From Ignavibacteriota bacterium (GTDB lineage Bacteria > Bacteroidota > Ignavibacteria > Ignavibacteriales > Melioribacteraceae), in assembly GCA_016708125.1 (NCBI GenBank), contig JADJGF010000001.1:890001-954000 (forward strand): a DNA stretch of 64,000 bases, in the 5' to 3' direction. The position numbers and the translations under genes were made by a program. Shown here piece after piece: positions 16,643 through 25,677 of the stretch (positions are counted from its first letter, which is position 1; the number at the start of each line of letters is the position of its first letter). The notes below the pieces were generated by a model, which did not search any database, was not told where the DNA came from, and saw only the letters and a program-made list of their open reading frames with translations.

Positions 16643-18094
16643 ATGAAAATATTTATAATTTTAATAATTATTTTAACTTCAATAGATTTTAATATGGCTC
16701 AGACTAATTTTTCTCAAACAATTTATGAAAATTATAACAACTATAAATCATCGGAATTTGAAAAGAAAAATTTCACACATTCTAATCTTAAATCGGCAAT
16801 TGAAAAAATAAAATTGAATAAAAAAATCAAAGTTGAAATTGCCGGAAAATCAGTTGAGGGTAAAGAAATTTATTTACTTTCAATTGGAAAAGGAAAAACA
16901 AATGTTCTGCTTTGGTCGCAAATGCACGGCGATGAATCAACTGCAACAATGGCTTTGTTTGATATTTTTAATTTTTTCAGCTCAAATGATGAATTAAAAA
17001 ATTTCCGCAAAGAAATTTTGGACAGTTTAAAAATTTATTTTATTCCAATGTTAAATCCGGATGGTGCAGAAAAATATCAACGAAGAAATGCTTTGGATAT
17101 TGACTTAAACAGAGATGCACTTCGTTTGCAATTTCCCGAATCACAAATTTTAAAATCTGTACGCGATAGTTTAAATCCGAAATTTGCATTTAATCTTCAT
17201 GATCAGAGCACAAGATATACTTCTGGAAAAAGTTATAAATCCGCAACAATTTCTTTTTTAGCGCCGGCTTATAATTATGAAAAAGAAATTAATGAAGTTA
17301 GAGCAAATACAATGAAAGTAATTGTAAATATGTTTGATGAGCTAAATAAAATTATTCCTGGACATATTGCAAAATACAGCGATGATTTTGAGCCGCGGGC
17401 TTTTGGTGATAATTTTGTAAAATGGGGAACCGGTTCAATTCTTATAGAATCAGGCGGATGGAAAAATGATACCGAAAAACAATTTGTACGAAAATTAAAT
17501 TTTGCAGCAATTTTAAATGGATTGTATTCAATTGCAAAAAAAACTTACAAGAATGCAGATTTGGAAAAGTATAATTCAATTCCATTTAACGATAAATTAC
17601 TTTTTGACGTTTTACTAAAAAACCTCACAATTAATAAAAACGGAAAAAATTATTTGGTTGATGTTGGAATTAATAGAGAAGAAATTTTTCCCAAAAATTC
17701 CAATTCATATTTCAAAAGTAATGTTGAAGATTGGGGAGATTTATCAATTTTTTACGGATATGAGGAATTTGATCTTTCGGGATGTGAAATTAAGGAATCA
17801 CAAATTTATACCGAAATTGATTCCGATTTAACAAAACTCAATTTTGATGAACTAGTAAAAAATGGAATTGGTTTTATTAAAATTAAAAATATTGAGGAAA
17901 AATTTGATTTCAGTAAAATTCCTTTAAACATTTTAATAAATGAAAATAATATCGATTTAGAACCCGGTTACCAAAAAAGTGCAAATTTTACAATTTGGAA
18001 AAACGGGAAATTGATATTTAATGTAATAAATGGATTTATTTATAATTTAGAAAGCGGAATTAAAAATTACGGAAACGGAATTATTTTCGATTAA
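16643..18094 (+). CDS. Secreted M14-family zinc carboxypeptidase
   Basis: I chose the ATG at 16643 because GAGGATAAAGCAA precedes it and a good signal peptide follows (MKIFIILIIILTSIDFNMAQ). An in-frame TTG 24 nt earlier is less likely. It has 483 residues. The zinc site HxxE is in SQMHGDESTATMAL, substrate binding is in MLNPDGAEKYQRRNALDIDLNRD, the third ligand is in FNLHDQ, and the catalytic Glu is likely in SILIESGGW. The C-terminal 150 residues carry no known domain. It should trim C-terminal residues from peptides in the periplasm or outside. Confidence 0.85.
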   Translation: MKIFIILIIILTSIDFNMAQTNFSQTIYENYNNYKSSEFEKKNFTHSNLKSAIEKIKLNKKIKVEIAGKSVEGKEIYLLSIGKGKTNVLLWSQMHGDESTATMALFDIFNFFSSNDELKNFRKEILDSLKIYFIPMLNPDGAEKYQRRNALDIDLNRDALRLQFPESQILKSVRDSLNPKFAFNLHDQSTRYTSGKSYKSATISFLAPAYNYEKEINEVRANTMKVIVNMFDELNKIIPGHIAKYSDDFEPRAFGDNFVKWGTGSILIESGGWKNDTEKQFVRKLNFAAILNGLYSIAKKTYKNADLEKYNSIPFNDKLLFDVLLKNLTINKNGKNYLVDVGINREEIFPKNSNSYFKSNVEDWGDLSIFYGYEEFDLSGCEIKESQIYTEIDSDLTKLNFDELVKNGIGFIKIKNIEEKFDFSKIPLNILINENNIDLEPGYQKSANFTIWKNGKLIFNVINGFIYNLESGIKNYGNGIIFD

Positions 18095-18187
18095 TAATAT
18101 TTGAAAAAACTAATTTTCTGTTTATTTTACGATTCACATTTTTTATAACTTAAAAAGCAAACCAAAAACGAAGGCAGGTGAATTTAC

Positions 18188-18385
18188 TTGGTTGGAATTA
18201 ATATTTCAGAAAACGAAAACATCGATAGAGCATTAAAGAGATTTAAGAAAAAATATGAAAGATCCGGTGTTCTAAAAGAATTCAAGAAAAGAACTTTCTT
18301 CACAAAGCCTTCAATTGAAAAACGAATGGAAAGAATTAAAGCTAAAAGACGTGCATATAAAGAAAATTTGAAAAATCAGAATTAA
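18188..18385 (+). CDS. rpsU: 30S ribosomal protein S21
   Basis: The 65 residues MVGINISENENIDRALKRFKK and the following basic tail are typical S21. The start codon is TTG, with AGGCAGGTG 8-10 nt before it; no ATG occurs in frame. S21 helps 30S subunits pair with mRNA and begin translation. A clear terminator follows 6 nt after the stop. Confidence 0.95.
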   Translation: MVGINISENENIDRALKRFKKKYERSGVLKEFKKRTFFTKPSIEKRMERIKAKRRAYKENLKNQN

Positions 18386-18390
18386 GTTAA

Positions 18391-18414
18391 AATCCAGCAA
18401 AAGCTGGATTTTTT
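18391..18414 (+). terminator. Rho-independent terminator of rpsU
   Basis: AATCCAGC (18391-18398), loop AAAA, then GCTGGATT (18403-18410), followed by TTTTATTT. It overlaps the last codon of the convergent LOG gene. Confidence 0.85.
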
Positions 18415-19255
18415 ATTTATTCAAATAATGTTTTTCAAAATAACTTACAATCTTATTAAATACTTCATCAACAGAATTACAAAAATCGAACAAATTCAAA
18501 TCACTTTCGTCAATCATTCCGTTTTCAATAAATGCTTGAAAATTTATTATACTTTTCCAGTAATTTTCATCGTACACAATAACTTTCATATCTTTTTTAA
18601 TTTTTCCGGTTTGAACTAAAGTCAAAATTTCCATAAACTCGTCAACAGTTCCAAATCCGCCAGGAAAAACAATTAATGCTTTTGCTAAATAAGCAAACCA
18701 AAATTTCCTCATAAAAAAGTAATGAAATTCAAAAGCCAAATCTTTATTAACATATTTGTTTACAAATTGCTCATACGGAATACTTATATTTAATCCAATT
18801 GATTCTCCGCCTGCAAGTTTTGCACCTTTATTTGCGGCTTCCATAATTCCGGGTCCGCCGCCGCTGCAAATTATAAATCTCTTTTTATTCGTAGGAAGAC
18901 TCATTGACCATTTTGTTAATCTTTCCGATAATTCAACTGCATCTTCATAATATTTAGACATTCGAACTAAGTTTTCTAATTTCTTTAATTTTTTTGAATA
19001 GTCTTTACTTTTTTTATTTGAATTTTTAAGAAAATCACGTAAAAGTTTTTTTGAATCTTTTTCCGATTTTAATCGTGCCGAACCAAAAAAAACTATTGTA
19101 TCAACAATATTTAATTTGTTGAATCTCGATTTTGGTTCTAAAAATTCCGATAATATTCTTATAATTCGTGCATCTTGTGATGTTAAAAAATCAATATTTC
19201 TGTAAGCTTTAATTGGCAGATTATCATTTTTCATTGTTTTATTCCAGATTTTCAA
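18413..19255 (-). CDS. LOG-family protein (nucleoside 5'-monophosphate phosphoribohydrolase-like)
   Basis: This 280-residue protein carries CSGGGPGIMEAANKGAKLAGG and VFPGGFGTVDEFMEILTLVQ, the paired nucleotide motifs of the LOG / former 'lysine decarboxylase' family. Members split ribose-5-phosphate from AMP-like or cytokinin nucleotides. The N-terminal 80 residues form a longer, basic helical extension than in the short 190-residue forms. The true substrate in this organism is unknown. Confidence 0.85.
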   Translation of the reverse strand: MKIWNKTMKNDNLPIKAYRNIDFLTSQDARIIRILSEFLEPKSRFNKLNIVDTIVFFGSARLKSEKDSKKLLRDFLKNSNKKSKDYSKKLKKLENLVRMSKYYEDAVELSERLTKWSMSLPTNKKRFIICSGGGPGIMEAANKGAKLAGGESIGLNISIPYEQFVNKYVNKDLAFEFHYFFMRKFWFAYLAKALIVFPGGFGTVDEFMEILTLVQTGKIKKDMKVIVYDENYWKSIINFQAFIENGMIDESDLNLFDFCNSVDEVFNKIVSYFEKHYLNK

Positions 19256-19376
19256 ATATTGTAAATAAATATAAAAATATATTTTATAATTAAAGAACTT
19301 TTTATCGGATTATTATGTAAAACCAAAAATTTTAAAATCAATTTTCACTAATTTTCCGAATACATTTTTGAGCGAC

Positions 19377-20777
19377 ATGAAAAAAACATTTTTTTATTTA
19401 CTTTTTGTTCTTTTAATAAATAGCATTTTAAGCGGACAATCAATAAAGAAAATTCAGCAAATTATTTCCGGAATTCCTTCTTCAACAAAAGTTGCAATTA
19501 GTATAATTGATGCAAATTCCGGTGAAATAGTTTTTGAGAAAAACAGCGCAACGCCAATGATCCCGGCTTCAAATACAAAATTGTTTACAACTGCTTCTGC
19601 TTTATATTTAATGGGAAATAATCATTTATTTGAAACACAATTTCTTACAGAGGATTTTGATTTTTCAGATTCCAAAATAAATGGAAATCTCTATTTAAAA
19701 GGTTTTGGAAATTCTACATTTACAGAAAATGATCTCGATTCTTTAATTACTAAAATTAAAGAAATGGGAATTTCTGAAATTACCGGCAATATTATTGCAG
19801 ATGATTCATATTTTGATAATTTGTATATAAGAGATGATTGGATTGTGGATGAGAAGGCAAATGTTAAACTTCCGCCGGTTTCTGCTTTGGTGATGAACAG
19901 AAATCAAATTGTTGTTTCGTTTTCATCGAATGGAAAAGTTGGTACAAAATTAAAATATTCCATTAAACCCGAGGCTCCGTTTATTGAAGTTGATATGAAA
20001 GCTAAAGTAACAAAATTCCGTTCGCATCCTGCAATAAATCTTATTAGCAAAAATGAAAAAATTATTTTAACAATTTCCGGCGGATTAAGAAAGAAAAAAT
20101 CGCAAAGCAGTTATGTAGTTAATATTGATAATCCTCCTTTATTTCTTGCTTTGCTTCTAAAAGAAAAATTATTGGAAAACGGAATTAAAGTTTTGGGAAA
20201 TAGTAAATCTGAGAAAACTCCTAATAATCTAAATGAAATTATTTCTGATGAAATTTCAATAAATAAATTGATTTCTTTAATTAATAAAAACAGTAATAAT
20301 TATTTAGCAGAATGTTTGTTCAAATCAGTTGGAGCATTTTTTAGCGGCGAAGAGGGAAATTCATTTTACGCAACCCAAGCAATTCTTACAACTTTTGAAG
20401 AAGATAATGTAATTGATGATCAAACTGCTGTTGTAGATGGTTCCGGAATTTCCAGATTTAACACAGTTACATCGGGATCAATATCCAGACTTTTATATAA
20501 AATTTATAAAGATCAAAACTATTTTACTGATTTTTATAACTCGCTTGCAATTTACGGAATTGACGGAACTTTGAGAGATAGAAGTAATTATAGATTATTG
20601 ACTGATAATTTTAGAGGAAAAACGGGAACTTTAAATGGCGTAACTGCACTTTCCGGATACTTGAAAAAAAACAATGATATAAATTATATTGTAAGTATGA
20701 TAATGGAGTTCAATCAAAAAGGTTCAAGTTACCACAAAGATATTGAAGACAGAATTTTATTGGAATTATCAAAATAA
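19377..20777 (+). CDS. dacB: D-alanyl-D-alanine carboxypeptidase/endopeptidase (PBP4, family S13)
   Basis: The ATG at 19377 is preferred over the in-frame TTG 9 nt earlier, giving 466 residues with signal peptide MKKTFFYLLFVLLINSILSG. The penicillin-binding triad is visible: SxxK as PASNTKL, SxN as SNNYLAE and KTG as GKTGTLNG. The inserted domain between the first two motifs is typical of PBP4. It trims or cuts peptidoglycan cross-links in the periplasm. A terminator hairpin begins at its stop codon. Confidence 0.92.
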   Translation: MKKTFFYLLFVLLINSILSGQSIKKIQQIISGIPSSTKVAISIIDANSGEIVFEKNSATPMIPASNTKLFTTASALYLMGNNHLFETQFLTEDFDFSDSKINGNLYLKGFGNSTFTENDLDSLITKIKEMGISEITGNIIADDSYFDNLYIRDDWIVDEKANVKLPPVSALVMNRNQIVVSFSSNGKVGTKLKYSIKPEAPFIEVDMKAKVTKFRSHPAINLISKNEKIILTISGGLRKKKSQSSYVVNIDNPPLFLALLLKEKLLENGIKVLGNSKSEKTPNNLNEIISDEISINKLISLINKNSNNYLAECLFKSVGAFFSGEEGNSFYATQAILTTFEEDNVIDDQTAVVDGSGISRFNTVTSGSISRLLYKIYKDQNYFTDFYNSLAIYGIDGTLRDRSNYRLLTDNFRGKTGTLNGVTALSGYLKKNNDINYIVSMIMEFNQKGSSYHKDIEDRILLELSK

Positions 20778-20803
20778 ATGGGGAAAATAAATTTCCCCAT
20801 TTT
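20776..20803. terminator. Bidirectional terminator between dacB and secG
   Basis: AAATGGGGAAA (20776-20786) and TTTCCCCATTT (20792-20802) form an 11-bp stem with a short loop. A and T tracts on both sides suit termination of both converging genes. Confidence 0.8.
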
Positions 20804-20813
20804 AAAGTAGAAA

Positions 20814-21176
20814 TTAATTAGCTGGCTTAGATTCTGTATTTTGATTATTTGTATTAGCCGGAGGCAAAGTTGTTGTTGAAGGAACACTATTTGAACCTGA
20901 ACTTTGAATAATACTTTCTCTTTCACCGGAAGTTGTTTGACCTGGTAAGAAAAATAAATTTATTACAACTGCCAAAATTAATAACGATCCGCCTAACCAC
21001 CATGTAGCTTTACTTAAAAAATCAGCAGTTCTTCTTGCACCAAAAACTGTCCCAAAACCACCTGAAGATCCACCAATTGTTCCCGATAAACCATCACCTT
21101 TACTTGCTTGTAAAAGAACCACAATAACTAATAAAATAGAAATTATTATTGATAGTGTAATTAATAATGTATACAT
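20814..21176 (-). CDS. secG: Preprotein translocase subunit SecG
   Basis: This 120-residue protein has two hydrophobic spans (about 4-22 and 57-78) around the conserved loop LLQASKGDGLSGTIGGSSGGFGTVFGARRTADFLSKAT in part (VFGARR, ADFLSKAT). It stabilises the SecYE channel. The C-terminal 40 residues are Ser/Thr/Asn-rich and unusual in length but common in Bacteroidota. A tRNA-Met gene lies 20 nt upstream on the same strand. Confidence 0.93.
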   Translation of the reverse strand: MYTLLITLSIIISILLVIVVLLQASKGDGLSGTIGGSSGGFGTVFGARRTADFLSKATWWLGGSLLILAVVINLFFLPGQTTSGERESIIQSSGSNSVPSTTTLPPANTNNQNTESKPAN

Positions 21177-21195
21177 TTTTTCCTCTATTTAATTG

Positions 21196-21269
21196 TAGCG
21201 AGGGAGGGATTCGAACCCCCGACACGTGGATTATGATTCCACTGCTCTAACCTACTGAGCTACCTCGCC
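21196..21269 (-). tRNA. tRNA-Met (anticodon CAT)
   Basis: A 74-nt cloverleaf reads on the minus strand: acceptor GGCGAGG pairs with CCTCGCT (first pair G-U), D-arm GCTC/GAGC, anticodon stem GTGGA/TCCAC with loop ATCATAA (anticodon CAT), and T-arm with GGTTCGAATCC. The discriminator is A. No CCA is encoded. A CAT anticodon could also be lysidine-modified tRNA-Ile, but the body resembles elongator Met. It is probably processed from a transcript continuing into secG. Confidence 0.92.
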
Positions 21270-21331
21270 ACTTTGTTTTTTACAGAACGTTAAAAATATG
21301 GAAATTTACTTCTATTTTCAAGTAAGTTGAT

Positions 21332-22339
21332 TTACAAAATACGCGAACTTCGGCGTAATAAATATATAAAAATTGGTGCTCCAATAATTGAAGTCACTGC
21401 TCCAACCGGTAATTCCGATGGAGAAACCGCAATTCTTGCAATTGTATCGGCAATTGTTAAATAAATTGCACCAACAAAAAATGATAATGGAATAATTAAT
21501 CTATTGTCTACTCCCCAAATTAATCTACATAAATGTGGAATTGTTAATCCCACAAATCCGATAATTCCGCTTACGGAAACTACAGTTCCAATTAAAATGC
21601 TTGAGATAAAATATGCAATTGTTTTTTCTCGACTCGAATTTATTCCCAAACTTTTTGCTGTTTCATCTCCCAAAGCTAAAATATTATATTTATTTGAATT
21701 TATTGAAAGATAAATTGATGTTATAAAAACAACTGAAATCACTAAAATTAAATTATCAGAATTTGCAAAAGATAAACTTCCAATCATCCAAAAAACGGCA
21801 GTTCTTAATGAATCATCCAAAAATATTACCAAAAGCAAAATTGCTGCGGAAAAAAATGCGCCAATCATTACTCCTGAAAGTAAAAGAATATTTCCATTAA
21901 TTTCGCCGAATTTTTTTCCAAGAAAAAATACAAGAAACATTACGGCTAAAGCACCGATAAAAGCCAAAAACTGAGTTCCAAAAAAAGCTGAACCAATTAA
22001 AATTGCTAAAATTGCTCCAAAAGTTCCACCGCTTGAAATTCCTAAAATGTACGGTTCCGCAAGTGGATTCATCAAAATTGCTTGAAAAACTGCGCCGGTT
22101 ATTGATAATCCGCCGCCGATAAAAATTGCAAAAATAATTCTTGGTAATCTAATTTGAAAAATAATTTGATTTAATTTTTCATCCGCAGAATTTCCCAAAA
22201 GTACTTTTATTGTTTCAAGAATAGAAATTTCTACAGTACCAAATGTTAAACTTATTAGTCCTATAAAAATTGTTAGAAATGTAAAAACGGAAAGTTGAAT
22301 GATTAATGTGGTTTTATTTAGGGGTTTAAATTTGCCCAT
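21332..22339 (-). CDS. FecCD-family ABC transporter permease (iron-siderophore, haem or cobalamin)
   Basis: This 335-residue protein has about nine to ten membrane spans. The family signatures NPLAEPYILGISSGGTFGA and SGIIGFVGLTIPHLCRLIWG (the loop that contacts the ATPase) are both present. It should import an iron or corrinoid complex with a BtuD/FecE-type ATPase and a binding protein. Neither partner is in the window. Its start overlaps the end of obg by 22 nt, so translation is likely coupled. Confidence 0.88.
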   Translation of the reverse strand: MGKFKPLNKTTLIIQLSVFTFLTIFIGLISLTFGTVEISILETIKVLLGNSADEKLNQIIFQIRLPRIIFAIFIGGGLSITGAVFQAILMNPLAEPYILGISSGGTFGAILAILIGSAFFGTQFLAFIGALAVMFLVFFLGKKFGEINGNILLLSGVMIGAFFSAAILLLVIFLDDSLRTAVFWMIGSLSFANSDNLILVISVVFITSIYLSINSNKYNILALGDETAKSLGINSSREKTIAYFISSILIGTVVSVSGIIGFVGLTIPHLCRLIWGVDNRLIIPLSFFVGAIYLTIADTIARIAVSPSELPVGAVTSIIGAPIFIYLLRRSSRIL

Positions 22340-23304
22340 AATCTATCAATTAATTCTGAGATATTAATTTTTGATGCGGAAGAAAAGAAAATAATTTCTT
22401 CATCAAATGTTTTTTGCAATTTCTTTTTTATTTTTTCTACAACTTTTGGCTCAATCAAATCTATTTTGGAAATTCCTATAATTTTCTTTTTGCTAAATAA
22501 AACTTTACTGTAATTGTTTAATTCGTTCAATAAAACTTTATAATCCTTTGGAATATTTTCAGATGTTGAATCAATAAGAATTAATAAAATTTCTGTTCGT
22601 TCGATGTGTTTTAAAAATTCATGACCTAAACCTTTACCTAAATGTGCGCCTTCAATAATTCCCGGAATATCTGCAACAGTAAAACTTTTAAATTCTCGGT
22701 ATTGTACAATTCCTAAATTAGGTTTCAAAGTTGTAAAAGGATAATCGGCAATTTTGGGTCGCGCTGAAGAAATAGTTGAAATTAAAGTTGATTTACCGGA
22801 ATTTGGAAATCCTACTAAACCAACATCTGCGACAAGTTTTAATTCGAGAGCAATATTTAATTCTTCGCCAGGTCTTCCGCTTTCTGCATATCTTGGAGTT
22901 TGATTCGTAGCTGTGGCAAAGTTGCTGTTTCCTTTTCCGCCTTTTCCGCCTTTTGCAATAATTATTTCCGAATTATCATCATTTAAATCTGCTAAAATTC
23001 TTTCATCGTTTTTATCAATAATTAATGTTCCTTTTGGGACTTTAATTATTAAATCTTCCCCGCCTTTTCCATCTCTTAAAGATTTTTCACCGTTGTTACC
23101 GTTTTCTGCAAAATATTTTGGATGATATCTAAAATCAAGTAAAGTATGAAGATTTGTATCAACTTTAATAACAACATTTCCGCCTTTACCGCCGTTTCCG
23201 CCGGCTGGTCCGCCTTTGGGAACGTACTTTTCTCTTCTAAAAGATACGGAACCGTTTCCGCCGTTTCCGGCTTTTATAAATATTTCTGCGTAATCTATAA
23301 ACAT
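22318..23304 (-). CDS. obg: GTPase Obg/CgtA
   Basis: The protein has 328 residues. The Gly-rich Obg fold spans 1-158 (AGNGGNGSVSFRREKYVPKG and repeated GGxGG). The GTPase domain follows, with P-loop GFPNSGKST, switch FTTLKPNLG, DIPGIIEGAHLGKGLGHEFL and ISKID. There is no C-terminal OCT extension, as in many relatives. Obg acts in large-subunit ribosome assembly and stress signalling. It is the middle gene of a tight three-gene run, 3 nt from the gene before and overlapping the one after. Confidence 0.95.
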   Translation of the reverse strand: MFIDYAEIFIKAGNGGNGSVSFRREKYVPKGGPAGGNGGKGGNVVIKVDTNLHTLLDFRYHPKYFAENGNNGEKSLRDGKGGEDLIIKVPKGTLIIDKNDERILADLNDDNSEIIIAKGGKGGKGNSNFATATNQTPRYAESGRPGEELNIALELKLVADVGLVGFPNSGKSTLISTISSARPKIADYPFTTLKPNLGIVQYREFKSFTVADIPGIIEGAHLGKGLGHEFLKHIERTEILLILIDSTSENIPKDYKVLLNELNNYSKVLFSKKKIIGISKIDLIEPKVVEKIKKKLQKTFDEEIIFFSSASKINISELIDRLWANLNP

Positions 23305-23307
23305 GAT

Positions 23308-25473
23308 TTATTGGGTTTGGGAAAAATAATCGGTTATATAAGTTTTAAACTCAATTACATCATCGTGAAAAATATCAATATGATTATTTCTGCAATAATT
23401 GTTGGCAATTTCTAATGCTTCTTTTTCATCAAACGCATTTGAAATTTTACGAACAATTCCGTAATAATCTTCCATATCATAATCAAACATAGTTTCTATA
23501 ATGTTGGTCATTTCTTTAGTGGAAACAAGTTCTTGAAATGATGAATAAATTACTTTTACTCCGGTTTGAGAATCATTAAAATTCTCTTGATAATCTTGCG
23601 ATTCATTTTCTATTTTATTGCGAGTTTCCGGCTGGTTTTCTTGAATAATTTTTTGTTCTTCAATTTCATCTTTTCCTAAATACGTCATATCAGTAAATAC
23701 TTCCGTAACTTCATCATCGTTAAGTTTTAATTTTTCATCATCAATTAAATTATTCATTTCTTGAGTTTCATCATTATCTAAATCATCAATATTTGATTTT
23801 GAATTATTCTGCAAAAATTCTTTTTCGTACTTTTCATTTTGAACAATATCATCAATTGTGGAATTAAAATCCACATCTTCAGAAATCAAATTCTCGTTTT
23901 CTGATTTCATTTTTGTGAAACTATTTGTTTCAATTTCAATATCAATATCAGAATCAAGCATTATTGAATCTAATTCTTCATTTATTTCATTACTGTCTTC
24001 AAATGTTTTATCTTCTACAATTCCGATATATTGTTCGTCCGTCGGAACTTCAACAAGTAAATTTTCACTTATGTTTGTAACATCAAATTGAAAATCTGAA
24101 GATTGTACTAATTCGGCAAGATTTATATCTTTTAATAAATTTATATTTTCAAAAGCTGTTGGCTGAGGAATTAGCGAATCGTAAATAGAATCAATGTCAA
24201 TTAAATTTCTAACAATTTTTTTAACATCCGGTTTTCCGTTAAGCAATTCAGTATTGATGTTTAAGCTTTCTTCTGTTTTTATTTCCGATTCTAAATTTCC
24301 AGTTTCCGGTTTTGTAATTTTTGTATTATCAACTTCTAAATTTTCAATTTCGGTTTTTTCTTCAACTAAATTATTTGTAACTGAATTATTTTCGATTTCT
24401 GTTTCTGGTTCAATTTTAATTTCTTCAGTTTGAATTTTTGATTTTAGATTTTCAACTTCAGTTGTTTCAATTTCTGGTTTTAAAATTTCTATATTTTCTA
24501 ATTCAGATTTTTCTATTTCAAAAAATTTATTTTCATTTTCAACAGTTTTTGTTTCTTCAATAATAATTTTATTTTCTTCTTCAATTATTTCAGAATTTAT
24601 ATTAACCGGAATTAAAATCTCTTCTTTATTTTCTGCAACATTTGAAAAATTATTTTCAACTAAATCAATATTATTTTCAAGAAGTTCAAAATTATTTTCT
24701 GTTGAAATTTCAATTCCGTCAAAATCGGAAACAAATAATTTTTGCACTTCATTTATTTGAAGATTTTTTGGTTTTTCAAATTCGAACTGTAATTGCAATC
24801 TTTGTGAAAAATTATCCAATTCTTTTTCTTCAAAAAACATTTGAATTGCTTCATACGGAAATTCATTTTGCTGAGAATTTGCTTGATCAAAAAAGTTAAC
24901 CATCGAATTCAACGAAGTATTTATAATATTTTGAAGATGATTCTTTTTTGTAATTTGATCAATTTTACTAAGTAAAAAAGCAAATTCTTTGCGAGTTATT
25001 GTTTTGTTTTTTTTCTTGCTTAAAAACGATTGTGTAAGTTTGACAATATATTTATAGTAATATGCAAATTTTAATTTGTAAATAATTTCATCGTTTGAAA
25101 TTTCTCGCTTTTCATCAAAAATAAAATTTATTAAAGTCTGATTTGGCTTTGCTAAAAAGTTTGCGTTAAATTTTACAGCTTCTTTTATTAAATCATTTAT
25201 AAAAATTGATGAAAATTCTTTTTCTTTTTTAAACTCTTTTGAAATTAGACTAAAAAGTTTTTCGATTTTTTCGCCAGTGTAATCAAACTTTGAATTCTTT
25301 TGTATAAACTGTTTTTCAATTTGGAATTGATAATCAACTGCGCTCAAAATATATTTAATAAGTGCCGGATGAATTTTAACATTATGAAGTTCAAAAAGCT
25401 GAAATTTTTCACCAAGCTCTTTAATCTTATTTGTGTTTATACTTATTAAATTTTGAATTTCTTTTTCTAACAT
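23308..25473 (-). CDS. Large acidic, Asn/Glu-rich protein of unknown function, upstream of obg
   Basis: I recognise no family for this 721-residue protein. Residues 1-240 look mostly alpha-helical with many Lys/Phe/Ile. About 250-460 is low complexity with repeating E-I/V-E-N-L/T phrases, so likely disordered. About 460-620 is very acidic. The last 80 residues (from VKVIYSSFQELVS) look folded again, with a helix-rich end (EKEALEIANNYCRNNHIDIF). There is no signal peptide or membrane span, so it is probably cytoplasmic. It ends 3 nt before obg, which suggests a shared transcript. The organisation recalls a scaffold with two folded ends. Confidence 0.7.
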   Translation of the reverse strand: MLEKEIQNLISINTNKIKELGEKFQLFELHNVKIHPALIKYILSAVDYQFQIEKQFIQKNSKFDYTGEKIEKLFSLISKEFKKEKEFSSIFINDLIKEAVKFNANFLAKPNQTLINFIFDEKREISNDEIIYKLKFAYYYKYIVKLTQSFLSKKKNKTITRKEFAFLLSKIDQITKKNHLQNIINTSLNSMVNFFDQANSQQNEFPYEAIQMFFEEKELDNFSQRLQLQFEFEKPKNLQINEVQKLFVSDFDGIEISTENNFELLENNIDLVENNFSNVAENKEEILIPVNINSEIIEEENKIIIEETKTVENENKFFEIEKSELENIEILKPEIETTEVENLKSKIQTEEIKIEPETEIENNSVTNNLVEEKTEIENLEVDNTKITKPETGNLESEIKTEESLNINTELLNGKPDVKKIVRNLIDIDSIYDSLIPQPTAFENINLLKDINLAELVQSSDFQFDVTNISENLLVEVPTDEQYIGIVEDKTFEDSNEINEELDSIMLDSDIDIEIETNSFTKMKSENENLISEDVDFNSTIDDIVQNEKYEKEFLQNNSKSNIDDLDNDETQEMNNLIDDEKLKLNDDEVTEVFTDMTYLGKDEIEEQKIIQENQPETRNKIENESQDYQENFNDSQTGVKVIYSSFQELVSTKEMTNIIETMFDYDMEDYYGIVRKISNAFDEKEALEIANNYCRNNHIDIFHDDVIEFKTYITDYFSQTQ

Positions 25474-25677
25474 AACTTCTTTCCAAAGTTAAAATTTTGT
25501 GTATAAAAAGTACAAAATTGTAGAATTGAGAGTGCAATATATCATTAATAAGAAAATAGAACAAATGATTTGATGAATAGACGTTTCGGATTTTTAAATA
25601 TGAATAAAATCGAGGATCGGACAAAATGATCTTTAGGAGAGAGCATTTTTGGCTTTGCCCGATCCGAAAAAGAGACT
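25474..25677. other. Spacer with possible structured RNA element
   Basis: On the minus strand, between the STAS gene and the 721-residue gene, GGATCGG and CCGATCC (25614-25620 and 25659-25665) enclose about 38 nt containing GGGCAAAGCC and TGCTCTCTCC. The closed stem and conserved-looking core could be a leader RNA of the downstream gene or a decayed repeat. No known riboswitch consensus fits. Confidence 0.3.

Noticed and set aside
21196..21269. tRNA-Ile2 (lysidine, CAT anticodon)
   Set aside because: The body and acceptor stem look like elongator Met; certainty would need covariance scoring.
25614..25665. Cyclic-di-GMP (GEMM) riboswitch, prompted by GGGCAAAGCC
   Set aside because: Only a short resemblance; the second stem and tetraloop of GEMM are not found.
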